From assembly GCA_016196755.1 (NCBI GenBank), contig JACPXC010000038.1, positions 82,746-146,745 on the forward strand: 64,000 nt of DNA, in the 5' to 3' direction. Below are positions 54,111-62,521 of this stretch, in pieces. This DNA is from Elusimicrobiota bacterium (lineage in GTDB: Bacteria > Elusimicrobiota > Elusimicrobia > UBA1565). The notes below the pieces were generated by a model that saw only the letters and a program-made list of their open reading frames with translations, was not told the origin of the DNA and did no database searches. The translations under genes and the position numbers were made by a program. Within the stretch, counting starts at the first letter, position 1; each line of letters starts with the position of its first letter.

Positions 54111-55483
54111 CGCAGGCTACGGCGGAGAAGGCGCCTTCCCCCGCGGCGGACACCCCGCCGCGCACGCGCGCCGAGGCGTTCTGGCGGCGCCTGCTCCTGG
54201 ACGGCCAGAAAGGGCCCGAGGTCATAAAATGGGTGGCCTTCGGGCGCCGCCTCATGCTGACGGTCTGCGCCCTGATCCTTTTCGTCGGCGTCGGCCTGAC
54301 CGGGCTCTCCGCCTTCCAGATGAGCGGCTTAGTCGAGCGTTCCCTACGCGCGCGGGGGCAGACCATCGCCGAGGCCGTCGCCCGGGCCGCCTTCGTGCCG
54401 CTGACCCTGGAGGACAAGCAGACCCTGCGCGAGATCGCCCGCCAGCACCTGACGCAGGAGGATATCGTCTCGCTGAGCATCTTGGACCCGGCCGGCGTCG
54501 AATGGGCCGGCTTCTCGCGGCCCGGCACCGGCGAATCGAAGGTGTGGCGCGTCCAGGCCGCGATCCGTCCCACGCGCGGCGGCGCGGCCGGAGGCCCGCT
54601 GGGCAGCGTCGAGGTGGCGATGAGCGGGGAACAGGACTTCAAGCGCCTCCTGCGCCTGGTCCTGACCAGCCTGGCCGTCAACGGCCTCTTCACGACCGCG
54701 CTACTGCTCGTCGGCGTGGCGCTGATCCGCAAGCTGACCATAAACCTCCAGGCCTTGGTCGACGAGGCGCGCTGGTCGGCGGAGCTGCGGCGCTCGAACC
54801 TCCAGCTCGAGGAGTTCGCCTACGTGGCCTCCCACGACCTGCAGTCGCCGCTGCGCAAGGTTGCCGGGTTCGCCGAGCTCCTGCGCGAGCGCTGCGCCGA
54901 CAAGCTCGACCCCGAGTCCCTGGAGTTCACGCAGATCATCATCGACGGCACGCGGCGCATGCAGCGCCTCATCGAGGACCTCCTGACCTACTCGCACGTG
55001 GGCTCCGAGCCGGTCAAGCCAGTCTCCATCGACCTGGCCGGCCTCCTGCGCGAGGTGCTCTCGGACCTGGAAGCCACGCTGGCGCGCGCCGGGGCCGCGG
55101 TGACCAGCGAGAACCTGCCCCAAGTGCGCGCCGACCGGAGGCAGATGGGCCAGCTCTTCCAGAACCTCATCGAGAACGCGGTCAAGTTCCATGGCGAGGC
55201 GCCGCCGCGGGTCCACGTCTCGGCGCGCCGCGAGGGGACGGCCTGGCAGTTCGCGGTCAAGGACAACGGGATCGGCATGGACCCCAAGCACGCCGAGCAG
55301 ATCTTCAAGATGTTCCGGCGCCTGCATCCCGCCCACGCCTACGAGGGCACCGGCATCGGGCTGGCCGTGGCGCGCAAGATCGTCGAGCGCCACGGCGGCC
55401 GCATCTGGGTCGAGTCCTCGCCCGGGCGCGGCGCAACCTTCAAGTTCACGCTGCCGGCGACGGAGGGAAAAAATGACCACTAG
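54107..55483 (+). CDS. Membrane histidine kinase with periplasmic sensor loop
   Basis: This 458-residue protein starts at a GTG and has transmembrane helices near residues 48-70 and 185-208 around a periplasmic domain of about 115 residues. The HisKA helix has VASHDLQSPLRKVAGF, and the HATPase domain has LIENAVKFH, DNGIGMDPK and GTGIGLAVARKIVERHGGRI. This pattern is shared with phytochrome-type kinases that pair with Rcp1-like regulators, and such a regulator follows with an 11-base overlap. The solute-binding protein upstream may contact its periplasmic loop. Confidence 0.9.
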   Translation: MTQATAEKAPSPAADTPPRTRAEAFWRRLLLDGQKGPEVIKWVAFGRRLMLTVCALILFVGVGLTGLSAFQMSGLVERSLRARGQTIAEAVARAAFVPLTLEDKQTLREIARQHLTQEDIVSLSILDPAGVEWAGFSRPGTGESKVWRVQAAIRPTRGGAAGGPLGSVEVAMSGEQDFKRLLRLVLTSLAVNGLFTTALLLVGVALIRKLTINLQALVDEARWSAELRRSNLQLEEFAYVASHDLQSPLRKVAGFAELLRERCADKLDPESLEFTQIIIDGTRRMQRLIEDLLTYSHVGSEPVKPVSIDLAGLLREVLSDLEATLARAGAAVTSENLPQVRADRRQMGQLFQNLIENAVKFHGEAPPRVHVSARREGTAWQFAVKDNGIGMDPKHAEQIFKMFRRLHPAHAYEGTGIGLAVARKIVERHGGRIWVESSPGRGATFKFTLPATEGKNDH

Positions 55484-55910
55484 ACCCGTTCATGTGCTCC
55501 TGGTGGAGGACGACCCCGGCGACGTGCGCCTCACCATCGAGGCGCTCAAATCCTCCAAACTCAGGGTGATGTTCAACGTAGTCGAGGACGGCGAGAAGGC
55601 CCTGGCCTACCTGCGCCAGCAGGCCCCTTTTTCCGACGCGGTCCGCCCCGACCTCATCCTCCTCGACCTGAACCTCCCCAAGCTCGACGGCCGCGAGGTC
55701 CTGCAGGAGATCAAGGCCGATCCCGGCCTGCGGACGATCCCCGTCGTCATCCTGACGACCTCGGCCGCCGAGAGCGACGTGCTCAAGACCTACGGCCTGG
55801 GCGGCAACTGCTTCATCACCAAGCCCGTCGGCTTCGCCGAGTTCCGGAAGATCGTCCTGGCCATCGAGTCGTTCTGGTTCGAGATCGTCCGTCTGCCGCC
55901 GAGGACCTGA
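55473..55910 (+). CDS. Rcp1-type single-domain response regulator
   Basis: This 145-residue receiver contains LLVEDDPGDVRLTIEAL, the phosphoacceptor Asp in LILLDLNLPKLDGREVL and the Lys in CFITKPVGFAEFRKIV. The ExDPxDxxLxxEAL-like start and the FW near the end are typical of regulators paired with phytochrome-like kinases. The ATG at 55473 is inside the end of the kinase gene. Confidence 0.92.
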   Translation: MTTRPVHVLLVEDDPGDVRLTIEALKSSKLRVMFNVVEDGEKALAYLRQQAPFSDAVRPDLILLDLNLPKLDGREVLQEIKADPGLRTIPVVILTTSAAESDVLKTYGLGGNCFITKPVGFAEFRKIVLAIESFWFEIVRLPPRT

Positions 55911-55919
55911 CGGTAGCCT

Positions 55920-56549
55920 ATGATGAAAGGACGTGAGGGGTTGTGGGGGCTGGCCGCGGCGGCCTGGTTCGCGGCCGCGCTGGGCGGCTTCTTGGCGCTC
56001 AACCGCTATCAAGCCGCTCCCGGCGCCGCCGGCGAGACGCCGCCGCGCTGGCCCGCCGAGAGCCGCCTGAGCCCCGCCGCCGATCGTCCCACGCTGGTGA
56101 TGCTGGCGCATCCTCAGTGCCCCTGCACGCGGTCCAGCATCGGCGAGCTGGCCTGGATCATGATCCGGGCCAAAGGACGCGTGTCGGCTTTCGTGCTATT
56201 CCTCCAGCCGGACGGAAAGCCGCGCGCCTGGGTGGAGACCGACCTGTGGCGCGCCGCCGCACGGATCCCCGGCGTCCAGGCCCTGGCGGACGCGGGCGGC
56301 GCCGAGGCCCGACGCATGGGGGCCGAGACCTCCGGGCAGACCCTGCTCTTCGACGCCGCGGGCCGCCTGCTCTTCTCCGGAGGGATCACCGGCGCGCGCG
56401 GCCATCCGGGAGCCAACGCCGGCCGCGACGCGGTGCTCGCGGCGCTCCTCGACGGAGGGACGCCGCGGGGCACGACTCAGGTGTTCGGCTGCGCCCTGGC
56501 GAGCCCGGAGCCCGCCGCCCAGACCGCGAGGCTGGCATGGCGACTCTGA
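55920..56549 (+). CDS. Membrane-anchored thioredoxin-fold protein, RedB-like
   Basis: This 209-residue protein has one amino-terminal membrane helix (LAAAAWFAAALGGFLAL) and a periplasmic thioredoxin-like domain with AHPQCPCTRSSIGELA near residue 62. It keeps C-x-C and not the usual C-x-x-C, and has a further Cys near the carboxy end (VFGCALA). The pattern matches the RedB proteins described in myxobacteria. A role in thiol or metal chemistry that feeds the next kinase is possible, as its last bases overlap that kinase gene. ATG codons at 55920 and 55923 are both usable. Confidence 0.7.
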   Translation: MMKGREGLWGLAAAAWFAAALGGFLALNRYQAAPGAAGETPPRWPAESRLSPAADRPTLVMLAHPQCPCTRSSIGELAWIMIRAKGRVSAFVLFLQPDGKPRAWVETDLWRAAARIPGVQALADAGGAEARRMGAETSGQTLLFDAAGRLLFSGGITGARGHPGANAGRDAVLAALLDGGTPRGTTQVFGCALASPEPAAQTARLAWRL

Positions 56550-57982
56550 GCGACCCGCTCTCGGAACGCGGCGCGGCCCGCGCCGAGGAACTGCTGGCCG
56601 AGCGCCGCGCGGCGCTGGCGCGCCGGACCGACCGCATGTTCATCTGCCTCATGACGATGCAGTGGGTGATCGGGATCGTCTTCGCGGTGTGGATCTCCCC
56701 GCTCACCTGGGCGGGCGCCTTCAGCCGGACCCACATCCACGTCCTGGCCGCGGTGTTCCTTGGAGGGCTCATCACCAGCCTTCCCGTCGTCCTGGCCTTC
56801 CGGCGGCCCGGCGCGGCCCTGACCCGGCATGCGATCGCGGCGGGCCAGATGCTCACCTCGGCCCTGCTCATCCACCTGACCGGCGGGAGGATCGAGACCC
56901 ACTTCCACGTCTTCGGCTCGCTGGCCTTCCTGGCCTTCTACCGCGACTGGCGGGTGCTCGTCACCGCCTCGGCCATCGTCATCCTCGACCACGGCCTGCG
57001 CGGCGTCTTCTGGCCCCAGTCGGTCTACGGCATCGGCTTCATCCAGCCCTGGCGCTTCCTGGAGCACGCCGCCTGGGTCTTCTTCGAGGCCGCCTTCCTC
57101 GCCTATTCGATCCGCCAGAGCCTCGGCGAGATGCGCGACGCGGCCGCCCGGCAGGCCCAGCTCGAGGAGGTCAACGAGCTCATCGAACGCAAGGTGACCG
57201 AACGGACCCGGGAGCTGGCCCGCGCCAACGAGGAGCTCGAGGCCTTCAGCTACTCGGCCTCCCACGACCTGCGCGCCCCGCTGCGCCATCTCGAGGGCTT
57301 CAGCGCCATCCTCGAGGAGTCCTTCGGGAGGAAGCTCGACCCGGAGAACCGCGCCCACCTGGCGCGCATCAGGACGGCCGCCAAGAACATGTCGCGCCTC
57401 ATCGACTCGATGCTCGAGCTGGCCCGCGTCACCCGCTGCGAGCTCAGACGCGCCGAGGTCGACCTGACCCTGCAGGCGCGTCTCATCGTCGACGATATGC
57501 GGCAGGCCGCGCCGGAGCGCGCGGTCAAGGTGACCATCGCCCCGCATCTCACCGCCCAGGGGGACGAGGACCTCCTGCGCATCGCCTTGACGAACCTCCT
57601 GTCGAACTCCTGGAAGTTCGTCTCTTCCCAGGAGGGCGCCGAAATCGAGCTGGGCTCCGCTCTTGCGCCGGAAGGCACCGTCTATTTCGTGCGCGACAAC
57701 GGAGCGGGCTTCAACATGGCCTATTCCCGGAAGCTATTCACCCCCTTCCAGAAGCTCCACCGCCCCGGCGAGTTCGCCGGCTCCGGCATCGGCCTCGCCA
57801 CCGTCAAGCGGATCGTGGAGCGCCACTCGGGCCGGGTCTGGGCGGAAGGCGCCGTGGGCGGCGGTGCCACCTTCTTTTTCACCCTCCCCGCGCCGGAGGC
57901 AACCGCTATAATCGGCGGATGCCCACCTCGGTCCGAGGCTATACCGACGCCGGTCAGGCCGCGGCCGCCTGCGCCGGCCTGA
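56537..57982 (+). CDS. Membrane histidine kinase with His-rich transmembrane sensor
   Basis: This 481-residue protein has about six amino-terminal transmembrane segments with many conserved His residues: SRTHIHVLAAV, GGRIETHFHVFGSLAFLAF, ILDHGLRG and FLEHAAWV. This layout recurs in other sensor proteins and could bind haem or copper, though that is inference. A coiled coil leads to a HisKA helix with SASHDLRAPLRHLEGF and a HATPase domain (LLSNSWKFV, DNGAGFN, GSGIGLATVKRIVERHSGRV). Its 3' end overlaps the pgl-like gene by 64 bases in another frame. Confidence 0.9.
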   Translation: MATLSDPLSERGAARAEELLAERRAALARRTDRMFICLMTMQWVIGIVFAVWISPLTWAGAFSRTHIHVLAAVFLGGLITSLPVVLAFRRPGAALTRHAIAAGQMLTSALLIHLTGGRIETHFHVFGSLAFLAFYRDWRVLVTASAIVILDHGLRGVFWPQSVYGIGFIQPWRFLEHAAWVFFEAAFLAYSIRQSLGEMRDAAARQAQLEEVNELIERKVTERTRELARANEELEAFSYSASHDLRAPLRHLEGFSAILEESFGRKLDPENRAHLARIRTAAKNMSRLIDSMLELARVTRCELRRAEVDLTLQARLIVDDMRQAAPERAVKVTIAPHLTAQGDEDLLRIALTNLLSNSWKFVSSQEGAEIELGSALAPEGTVYFVRDNGAGFNMAYSRKLFTPFQKLHRPGEFAGSGIGLATVKRIVERHSGRVWAEGAVGGGATFFFTLPAPEATAIIGGCPPRSEAIPTPVRPRPPAPA

Positions 57983-58596
57983 TCAAAGAGGCCCTGGGCG
58001 CGGCCGAACGGGCGGGCCGCCCCTGCGTCCTCGGGCTCTCCGGGGCCTCGGCCTGGAAGTCGGTCTACTTCCTGCTCACGAAGGACAAGGCCCTCGACTG
58101 GGACGGCGCGGAGTTCTATTGGGCCGACGAGGCCTACGTGGGACCCGAGCACAAGGATTCCGCCTACCGCGCCGCGCGCGACCTCCTGCTGGCGCCGCTG
58201 GGGATCGCCGACGGCGCCGTCCACGCCGTCCCCACCGCCGCCAAGGACCCCGACGCCGACGCCCGGCGCTACGAGACCCTGCTCCGCGCGCGCTGGCCCG
58301 GCGCGGCCGCCCCGGCCTTCGACGTGGTCCTGCTCGGCGACCGAGCGCTATCGCGAGGAAGTGCCGCTTCCGAGGCCTTGGTCGCGGCCGACCGCCCGGC
58401 CGGCGACGCCGCCGGCCGCTGGGTAGCGGTCAACCGCACGCCGCCGGCGCGCAAGCCCGGCGCCGAGGCCCACGAGGGCCCCCGCATCCGGCTCCAGCTC
58501 AGCGCCGCCGCGCTGACCGAGGCCCGTTTCGCGCTCCGGTTCACCGTCGGCGAGAAGGACGAGCCCTCCAGCCTAGAGATCACGGACCGGGTGTGA
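57919..58596 (+). CDS. 6-phosphogluconolactonase-like protein carrying the in-frame repeat
   Basis: This 225-residue protein of the Pgl/DevB/NagB fold has LGLSGASAWKSVYFLL, the family block FYWADEAYVGPEHKDSAYRAAR, and FDVVLLGD. In active lactonases the last is followed by the conserved DGHTASLFPG loop. Here that loop is replaced by DRALSRGSAASEA, encoded by the 40-base repeat also found in birA. Loss of this loop probably removes lactonase activity. A TATAAT lies six bases before the ATG, within the end of the kinase gene, but no -35 box is clear. tlyA follows with a four-base overlap. Confidence 0.7.
   Translation: MPTSVRGYTDAGQAAAACAGLIKEALGAAERAGRPCVLGLSGASAWKSVYFLLTKDKALDWDGAEFYWADEAYVGPEHKDSAYRAARDLLLAPLGIADGAVHAVPTAAKDPDADARRYETLLRARWPGAAAPAFDVVLLGDRALSRGSAASEALVAADRPAGDAAGRWVAVNRTPPARKPGAEAHEGPRIRLQLSAAALTEARFALRFTVGEKDEPSSLEITDRV
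58338..58377 (+). repeat. In-frame coding repeat, copy B (in the pgl-like gene)
   Basis: This is the second copy of the 40-base repeat at 2191-2230, differing at two positions and read in the same frame. A short hairpin, GGAAG-TGCCG-CTTCC (58357-58371), lies inside it. It sits where Pgl proteins normally have a conserved active-site loop. Confidence 0.7.
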
Positions 58597-59327
58597 AGGC
58601 GTCCCGCGTCCGGCTGGACCTGCTCCTGGTCGAGAAAGGCCTCTTCGCCACGCGCGCCAAGGCCCAGGCCGCCCTGATGGCCGGAAAGGTCCGTGTACCC
58701 GGCAAGGACCGGCCGAAGCCGGGGGACCTGGTTCCGTACGACCAGACCGTGTCGGTGCTCAAGGACGCCGTCCCATACGTCTCGCGCGGCGGCCTCAAGC
58801 TCGAGGCCGCCCTGGGCGCCTTCGCCGTGGACCCGGCGGGCAAGACCTGCCTGGACCTCGGAGCCTCGACCGGCGGCTTCACCGACTGCCTGCTCCAGCG
58901 CGGCGCGGCCAAGGTCTACGCCGTCGACGTGGGCCACGGCCAGCTCGACGACCGCCTGCGCCGCGACCCGCGCGTGCTCTGCCTCGAGAAGACCCATGCC
59001 CGCGACCTGCGCCCGAGCATGTTCGACCCCAGCCCCGTCCTGGCCGTGGCCGACGTCTCCTTCATCTCCCTGACCGCCGTGCTCGAGCCGCTCTTGTCCT
59101 GCCTGTCCCGCCCCGCCGACGCGGTGGCGCTGGTCAAGCCGCAGTTCGAGCTCGACGCGAAGAAGACCCCTAAGGGAGTGGTCCGCGACCCCGCCCACCG
59201 CGCGGAGGCCCTCGAGCGCGTGCGCGCCGCTGCCCGACGCCTGGGCCTGACCGAGCTGGGCGTCCTCGAGTGCCCGGTGGCCGGGGCCAAGGGCAACGTC
59301 GAATGGCTGGTGCATTGGCGCGTTTGA
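58593..59327 (+). CDS. tlyA: TlyA-type rRNA 2'-O-methyltransferase (hemolysin A family)
   Basis: This 244-residue protein has an amino-terminal S4 RNA-binding domain (RLDLLLVEKGLFATRAKAQAALMAGKV) and a FtsJ-like methyltransferase domain: LDLGASTGGFTDCLLQRGA (SAM site), VDVGHGQLD, ADVSFISLT and VALVKPQFE. TlyA methylates ribose in 16S and/or 23S rRNA and affects capreomycin sensitivity in mycobacteria. The GTG start overlaps the pgl-like stop by four bases. It is a housekeeping gene. Confidence 0.94.
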   Translation: MKASRVRLDLLLVEKGLFATRAKAQAALMAGKVRVPGKDRPKPGDLVPYDQTVSVLKDAVPYVSRGGLKLEAALGAFAVDPAGKTCLDLGASTGGFTDCLLQRGAAKVYAVDVGHGQLDDRLRRDPRVLCLEKTHARDLRPSMFDPSPVLAVADVSFISLTAVLEPLLSCLSRPADAVALVKPQFELDAKKTPKGVVRDPAHRAEALERVRAAARRLGLTELGVLECPVAGAKGNVEWLVHWRV

Positions 59328-59331
59328 TATC

Positions 59332-60531
59332 ATGGGCGCCGGCGCCATGATCGTCCACACCGACAAGCCCATCAAGTACCACCTGGCCGAGGACACCATC
59401 GACGAGCGCGACGTCGACGCCTTGGCCGCCTGGCTCAAGGGCTACCCGCGCCTGACCAAGGGCCCGCTGACCCCCGAGTTCGAGGCGGCCTGGAGCGCCT
59501 GGCTGGGTGCTGAGCACTCGGTGTTCTGCAACTCCGGCTCGTCGGCGAACCTGCTGATGTACTACGCCATGCTGCGCTCGGGCCGCCTGCGCAATATGAA
59601 GGTCGTCGTCCCCTCGGTGGGCTGGGTGACGAGCGTGGCGCCGGCCATGCAGCTGGGATTTACGCCGCTCATGTGCGAGGCCGACCCCGACACCTACGGG
59701 CTCGACCTGGACCACCTCGAGCGCCTGCTCAAAGAGCACGACCCGGCCCTGGTGCTGATGGTGCAGGTCCTGGGCGTCCCCCACAAGATGGACGAGCTCA
59801 TGAAGCTCAAGGAGCGCTTCGGCTTTACTTTGCTCGAGGACGCCTGCGCGGCGGCCGGCGCGGCCTACAAGGGGCGCAAGGTCGGCACCTTCGGCGAGCT
59901 GGCCAGCTTCTCGGCCTACTTCGGCCACCAGTTCTCGACGATCGAGGGCGGCCTGGTCTCGACCTCCGACGCCGCCCTGCACGAGCTCCTGCTCATGCAC
60001 CGCTCCCACGGCTGGTCGAAGGACTTGAGTCCCGGGGCGCACGAAGCCCTGGTCAAGAAGCACGGCATCGACGACTTCCACACCCCCTTCGTCTTCTACG
60101 AGGCGGGCTTCAACCTGCGCGCCACCGACCTGCAGGCCTTCATCGGCCTCGGCCAGGTCAAGAAGATGGACTGGATCGCCTCGCGCCGCCGCGAGAACCA
60201 CGCCCTCTTCGCCCAGCGCCTAGCCGGGAAGCTCGATTTCCAGAGGCCCCCCGAGGGCAGCACGGTCTGCTCGATCTCGTTCGGGGCGCTGGCCAAGGAC
60301 GGGGCCCAGCGCCGGCGCATCGTCGCCGCCCTGGCCGCCAACGGGATCGAGACGCGCATCTTCTCGGCCGGGAACCTGGGCCTGCATCCGTTCTGGACCG
60401 AGCGCTACGGGCCGGCCAGCTTCCCGATGGCGGACCGCATCCACCATTGCGGGTTCTTTCTCCCCAACAACCCCTCGCTTAAGCCCGCGGACGTCGACTT
60501 CATCTGCGGCGTGGTGACGGGGGCGCTCTGA
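59332..60531 (+). CDS. DegT/AHBA-family PLP enzyme with His in place of the catalytic Lys (sugar dehydratase-like)
   Basis: This 399-residue protein of the DegT/DnrJ/EryC1/StrS fold has FCNSGSSANLLMYYAML, VVVPSVGWVTSVAPAMQLGF and LLEDACAAAGAAYKG. At the active site the block SFSAYFGHQFSTIEGG has His at residue 199 where aminotransferases have the PLP-binding Lys. This change is known in ColD and related enzymes, which dehydrate a keto-sugar at C3 and do not transfer an amino group. It should therefore make a 3-deoxy keto-sugar. The next genes encode a thiamine E1 pair and a sugar epimerase, which together suggest an unusual sugar pathway. Confidence 0.85.
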   Translation: MGAGAMIVHTDKPIKYHLAEDTIDERDVDALAAWLKGYPRLTKGPLTPEFEAAWSAWLGAEHSVFCNSGSSANLLMYYAMLRSGRLRNMKVVVPSVGWVTSVAPAMQLGFTPLMCEADPDTYGLDLDHLERLLKEHDPALVLMVQVLGVPHKMDELMKLKERFGFTLLEDACAAAGAAYKGRKVGTFGELASFSAYFGHQFSTIEGGLVSTSDAALHELLLMHRSHGWSKDLSPGAHEALVKKHGIDDFHTPFVFYEAGFNLRATDLQAFIGLGQVKKMDWIASRRRENHALFAQRLAGKLDFQRPPEGSTVCSISFGALAKDGAQRRRIVAALAANGIETRIFSAGNLGLHPFWTERYGPASFPMADRIHHCGFFLPNNPSLKPADVDFICGVVTGAL

Positions 60532-61484
60532 GCGCGCCGGCCCTGCCGCTCTGGCGTCCGCTCCTCCTCGCGCGCCTCGCCGAGCAGAAGGTCTGCGCGG
60601 ACTACATGAAAGACGAGATGAAGACCCCCGTCCACATGGGCGTGGGCGGCGAGGCCATCCCGGTGGGCGTCTTGTCGGCCCTGCCGACGGGCACCAAGAC
60701 CTTCGGCACCTACCGGAACCACTCGCTCTTCCTGGCCTCGGGCGGGCCGCTGCCGTCCTTCTTCGCCGAGCTCTACGGCCGCCTGCCGGGTCCCGGCAAG
60801 GGCAAGGCCGGCTCGATGCACCTGGCCTCGCCCGACCACGGCCTGATGGCCACCTCGGCCGTGGTCGGCACCACGATCCCCCTGGCCCTGGGCGCGGCGT
60901 TCGCCGAGGCCTATCGCGGCGGCGACGGCGTGGTCGCGGTGTTCTTCGGCGACGGCGCGGTCGAGGAAGGCGTATTCTGGGAGAGCCTCAACTTCGCCGC
61001 CCTCCGGCGCCTGCGCGTGCTGTTCGTCTGCGAGGACAACGGCCTGGCCATCCACACCCCGATCAAGGACCGCCAGGGCTACCGGTCGCTGACCGAGGCC
61101 GTCGCGGCCTTCCACTGCTTCGTCGACTCGGGCGACGGCGCCGACGCCGTCGACGTGCGCGACCGGACGGCCGCCATGGCCGCCGCGATGCGCCGCGACG
61201 GCGGGCCGGGGTTCCTGCACCTGCCGTACCTGCGCGCCCTCGAGCACGTCGGGCCAAACGAGGACTGGAAGGCCGGCTACCGGCCGCGGCCCTCCGACGC
61301 CGACCTAGAGCGCTGGGACCCGGTCCGGCGGCTCGAGTCGCACCTCAAGGTCGAGGGGCACTCCCAGGCCGAGCTCGACGCCGTAAGGGCCGAGGTGGCC
61401 GCCGCCGTCGACAAGGCGGCCGCCGCCGCGCTGGCCGCGCCCTTCGCCGGCCCCGAAGAGCTCTGGACGGACGTGGGCGCATGA
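60528..61484 (+). CDS. Thiamine-dependent 2-oxoacid dehydrogenase-like E1, alpha subunit
   Basis: This protein is of the E1 alpha fold with the TPP/Mg motif FFGDGAVEEGVFWESLNFAAL through EDNGLAIHT, and GSMHLASPDHGLMATSAVVG. The first ATG is at 60606, but the conserved amino-terminal helix (LWRPLLLARLAEQKVCADYMKD) lies before it and no ATG, GTG or TTG is available there. A CTG at 60528 overlapping the previous stop (CTGA) is used, giving 318 residues. The beta gene follows with a four-base overlap. No lipoyl E2 or E3 gene is present, so it may transfer an acyl carbanion to a sugar instead of lipoate. Confidence 0.85.
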   Translation: MSAPALPLWRPLLLARLAEQKVCADYMKDEMKTPVHMGVGGEAIPVGVLSALPTGTKTFGTYRNHSLFLASGGPLPSFFAELYGRLPGPGKGKAGSMHLASPDHGLMATSAVVGTTIPLALGAAFAEAYRGGDGVVAVFFGDGAVEEGVFWESLNFAALRRLRVLFVCEDNGLAIHTPIKDRQGYRSLTEAVAAFHCFVDSGDGADAVDVRDRTAAMAAAMRRDGGPGFLHLPYLRALEHVGPNEDWKAGYRPRPSDADLERWDPVRRLESHLKVEGHSQAELDAVRAEVAAAVDKAAAAALAAPFAGPEELWTDVGA

Positions 61485-62521
61485 GCGCCGCCGTCGAGTT
61501 CCGCGAAGCGCTGGCCCGGGCCCAGGCCCGCGAGATGGAGGCCGACCCCTCGGTCTTCCTGTTCGGGCTCGACGTCCCCGACCATAAGAGCATCTTCGGC
61601 TCGACCAAGGGCCTCCTCGAGAAGTTCGGCCCCGGCCGGGTCTTCGGCACGCCGCTCTCCGAGGACGCCATGACCGGCATGGCCATCGGCGCGGCGATCT
61701 CCGGCCTGCGGCCCATCCACGTCCACATCCGGGTCGACTTCGCCCTGCTCGCCATGAACCAGCTCGTCAACATGGCTTCGAACCTGCGCTATATGTCCGG
61801 CGGGCGGCTCAAGGTCCCGCTGACCGTGCGCGCCGTCATCGGGCGGGGCTGGGGGCAGTCGGCCCAGCATTCCAAGTCGCTCCAGGCCCTCTTCGCCCAC
61901 ATCCCCGGGCTCAAGGTCGTCATGCCGGCCAGCCCGCAGGACGGCTACAGCCTCCTGCGCGCGGCGATCCAAGACGACAACCCCGTCATCTTCCTCGAGC
62001 ACCGCTGGCTCTACGACGTGGCCGGCCCGGTCGACGAGACGGTCTCCGTGCCGCTCGGCAAGGCGCTGGTGCGCCGCGAGGGCAAGGACGTGAGCGTCAT
62101 CGCCACCTCGTGGATGGTCGTCGAAGCCATGAAGGCCGCCGAGATCCTCCAGCAGCGCGGGGTGTCGCTCGAGGTCGTCGACGTGCGCAGCATCCAGCCG
62201 CTCGACGAGGGTACCGTCCTCGCCTCGGTCCGCAAGACCGGGCGGGCCGTGGTCGCCGACTACGACTGGGCGTTCTGCGGCCTCTCCGGGGAGTTGGCCG
62301 CGCGCATCCACAAAGGCTGCTGGGGCGCCCTCAAGGCCCCGGTCGAGCGGATCGGCTTCGCCCACGTGCCCTGCCCGACCACGCGCCCGCTCGAGAACCG
62401 CTTTTATCCCTCGGCTGTCGAGATCATCCGCGCCGCCGAGGACCTGCTGGGGCTCTCGCCCACCGAACTCTCGGGCGAGGAATTCTACAGCTGGGAACAC
62501 AAGTTCAAGGGGCCCTTCTGA
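61481..62521 (+). CDS. Thiamine-dependent 2-oxoacid dehydrogenase-like E1, beta subunit
   Basis: This 346-residue beta subunit has the family blocks REALARAQAREMEADPSVFL, FGTPLSEDAMTGMAIGAA, GQSAQHSKSLQALFAHIPGL, VIFLEHRWLYD and VDVRSIQPLDEGTV. Together with the alpha subunit it forms the thiamine diphosphate active site. The carboxy end is longer than in classic E1 beta (ELSGEEFYSWEHKFKGPF). The ATG overlaps the alpha stop and the end overlaps the epimerase start, so all three are coupled. Confidence 0.9.
   Translation: MSAAVEFREALARAQAREMEADPSVFLFGLDVPDHKSIFGSTKGLLEKFGPGRVFGTPLSEDAMTGMAIGAAISGLRPIHVHIRVDFALLAMNQLVNMASNLRYMSGGRLKVPLTVRAVIGRGWGQSAQHSKSLQALFAHIPGLKVVMPASPQDGYSLLRAAIQDDNPVIFLEHRWLYDVAGPVDETVSVPLGKALVRREGKDVSVIATSWMVVEAMKAAEILQQRGVSLEVVDVRSIQPLDEGTVLASVRKTGRAVVADYDWAFCGLSGELAARIHKGCWGALKAPVERIGFAHVPCPTTRPLENRFYPSAVEIIRAAEDLLGLSPTELSGEEFYSWEHKFKGPF

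Noticed and set aside
60528..62521. A complete pyruvate or acetoin dehydrogenase complex
   Set aside because: Only E1 alpha and beta are present. The neighbours are sugar enzymes, and no lipoyl E2 or E3 gene lies in the window.
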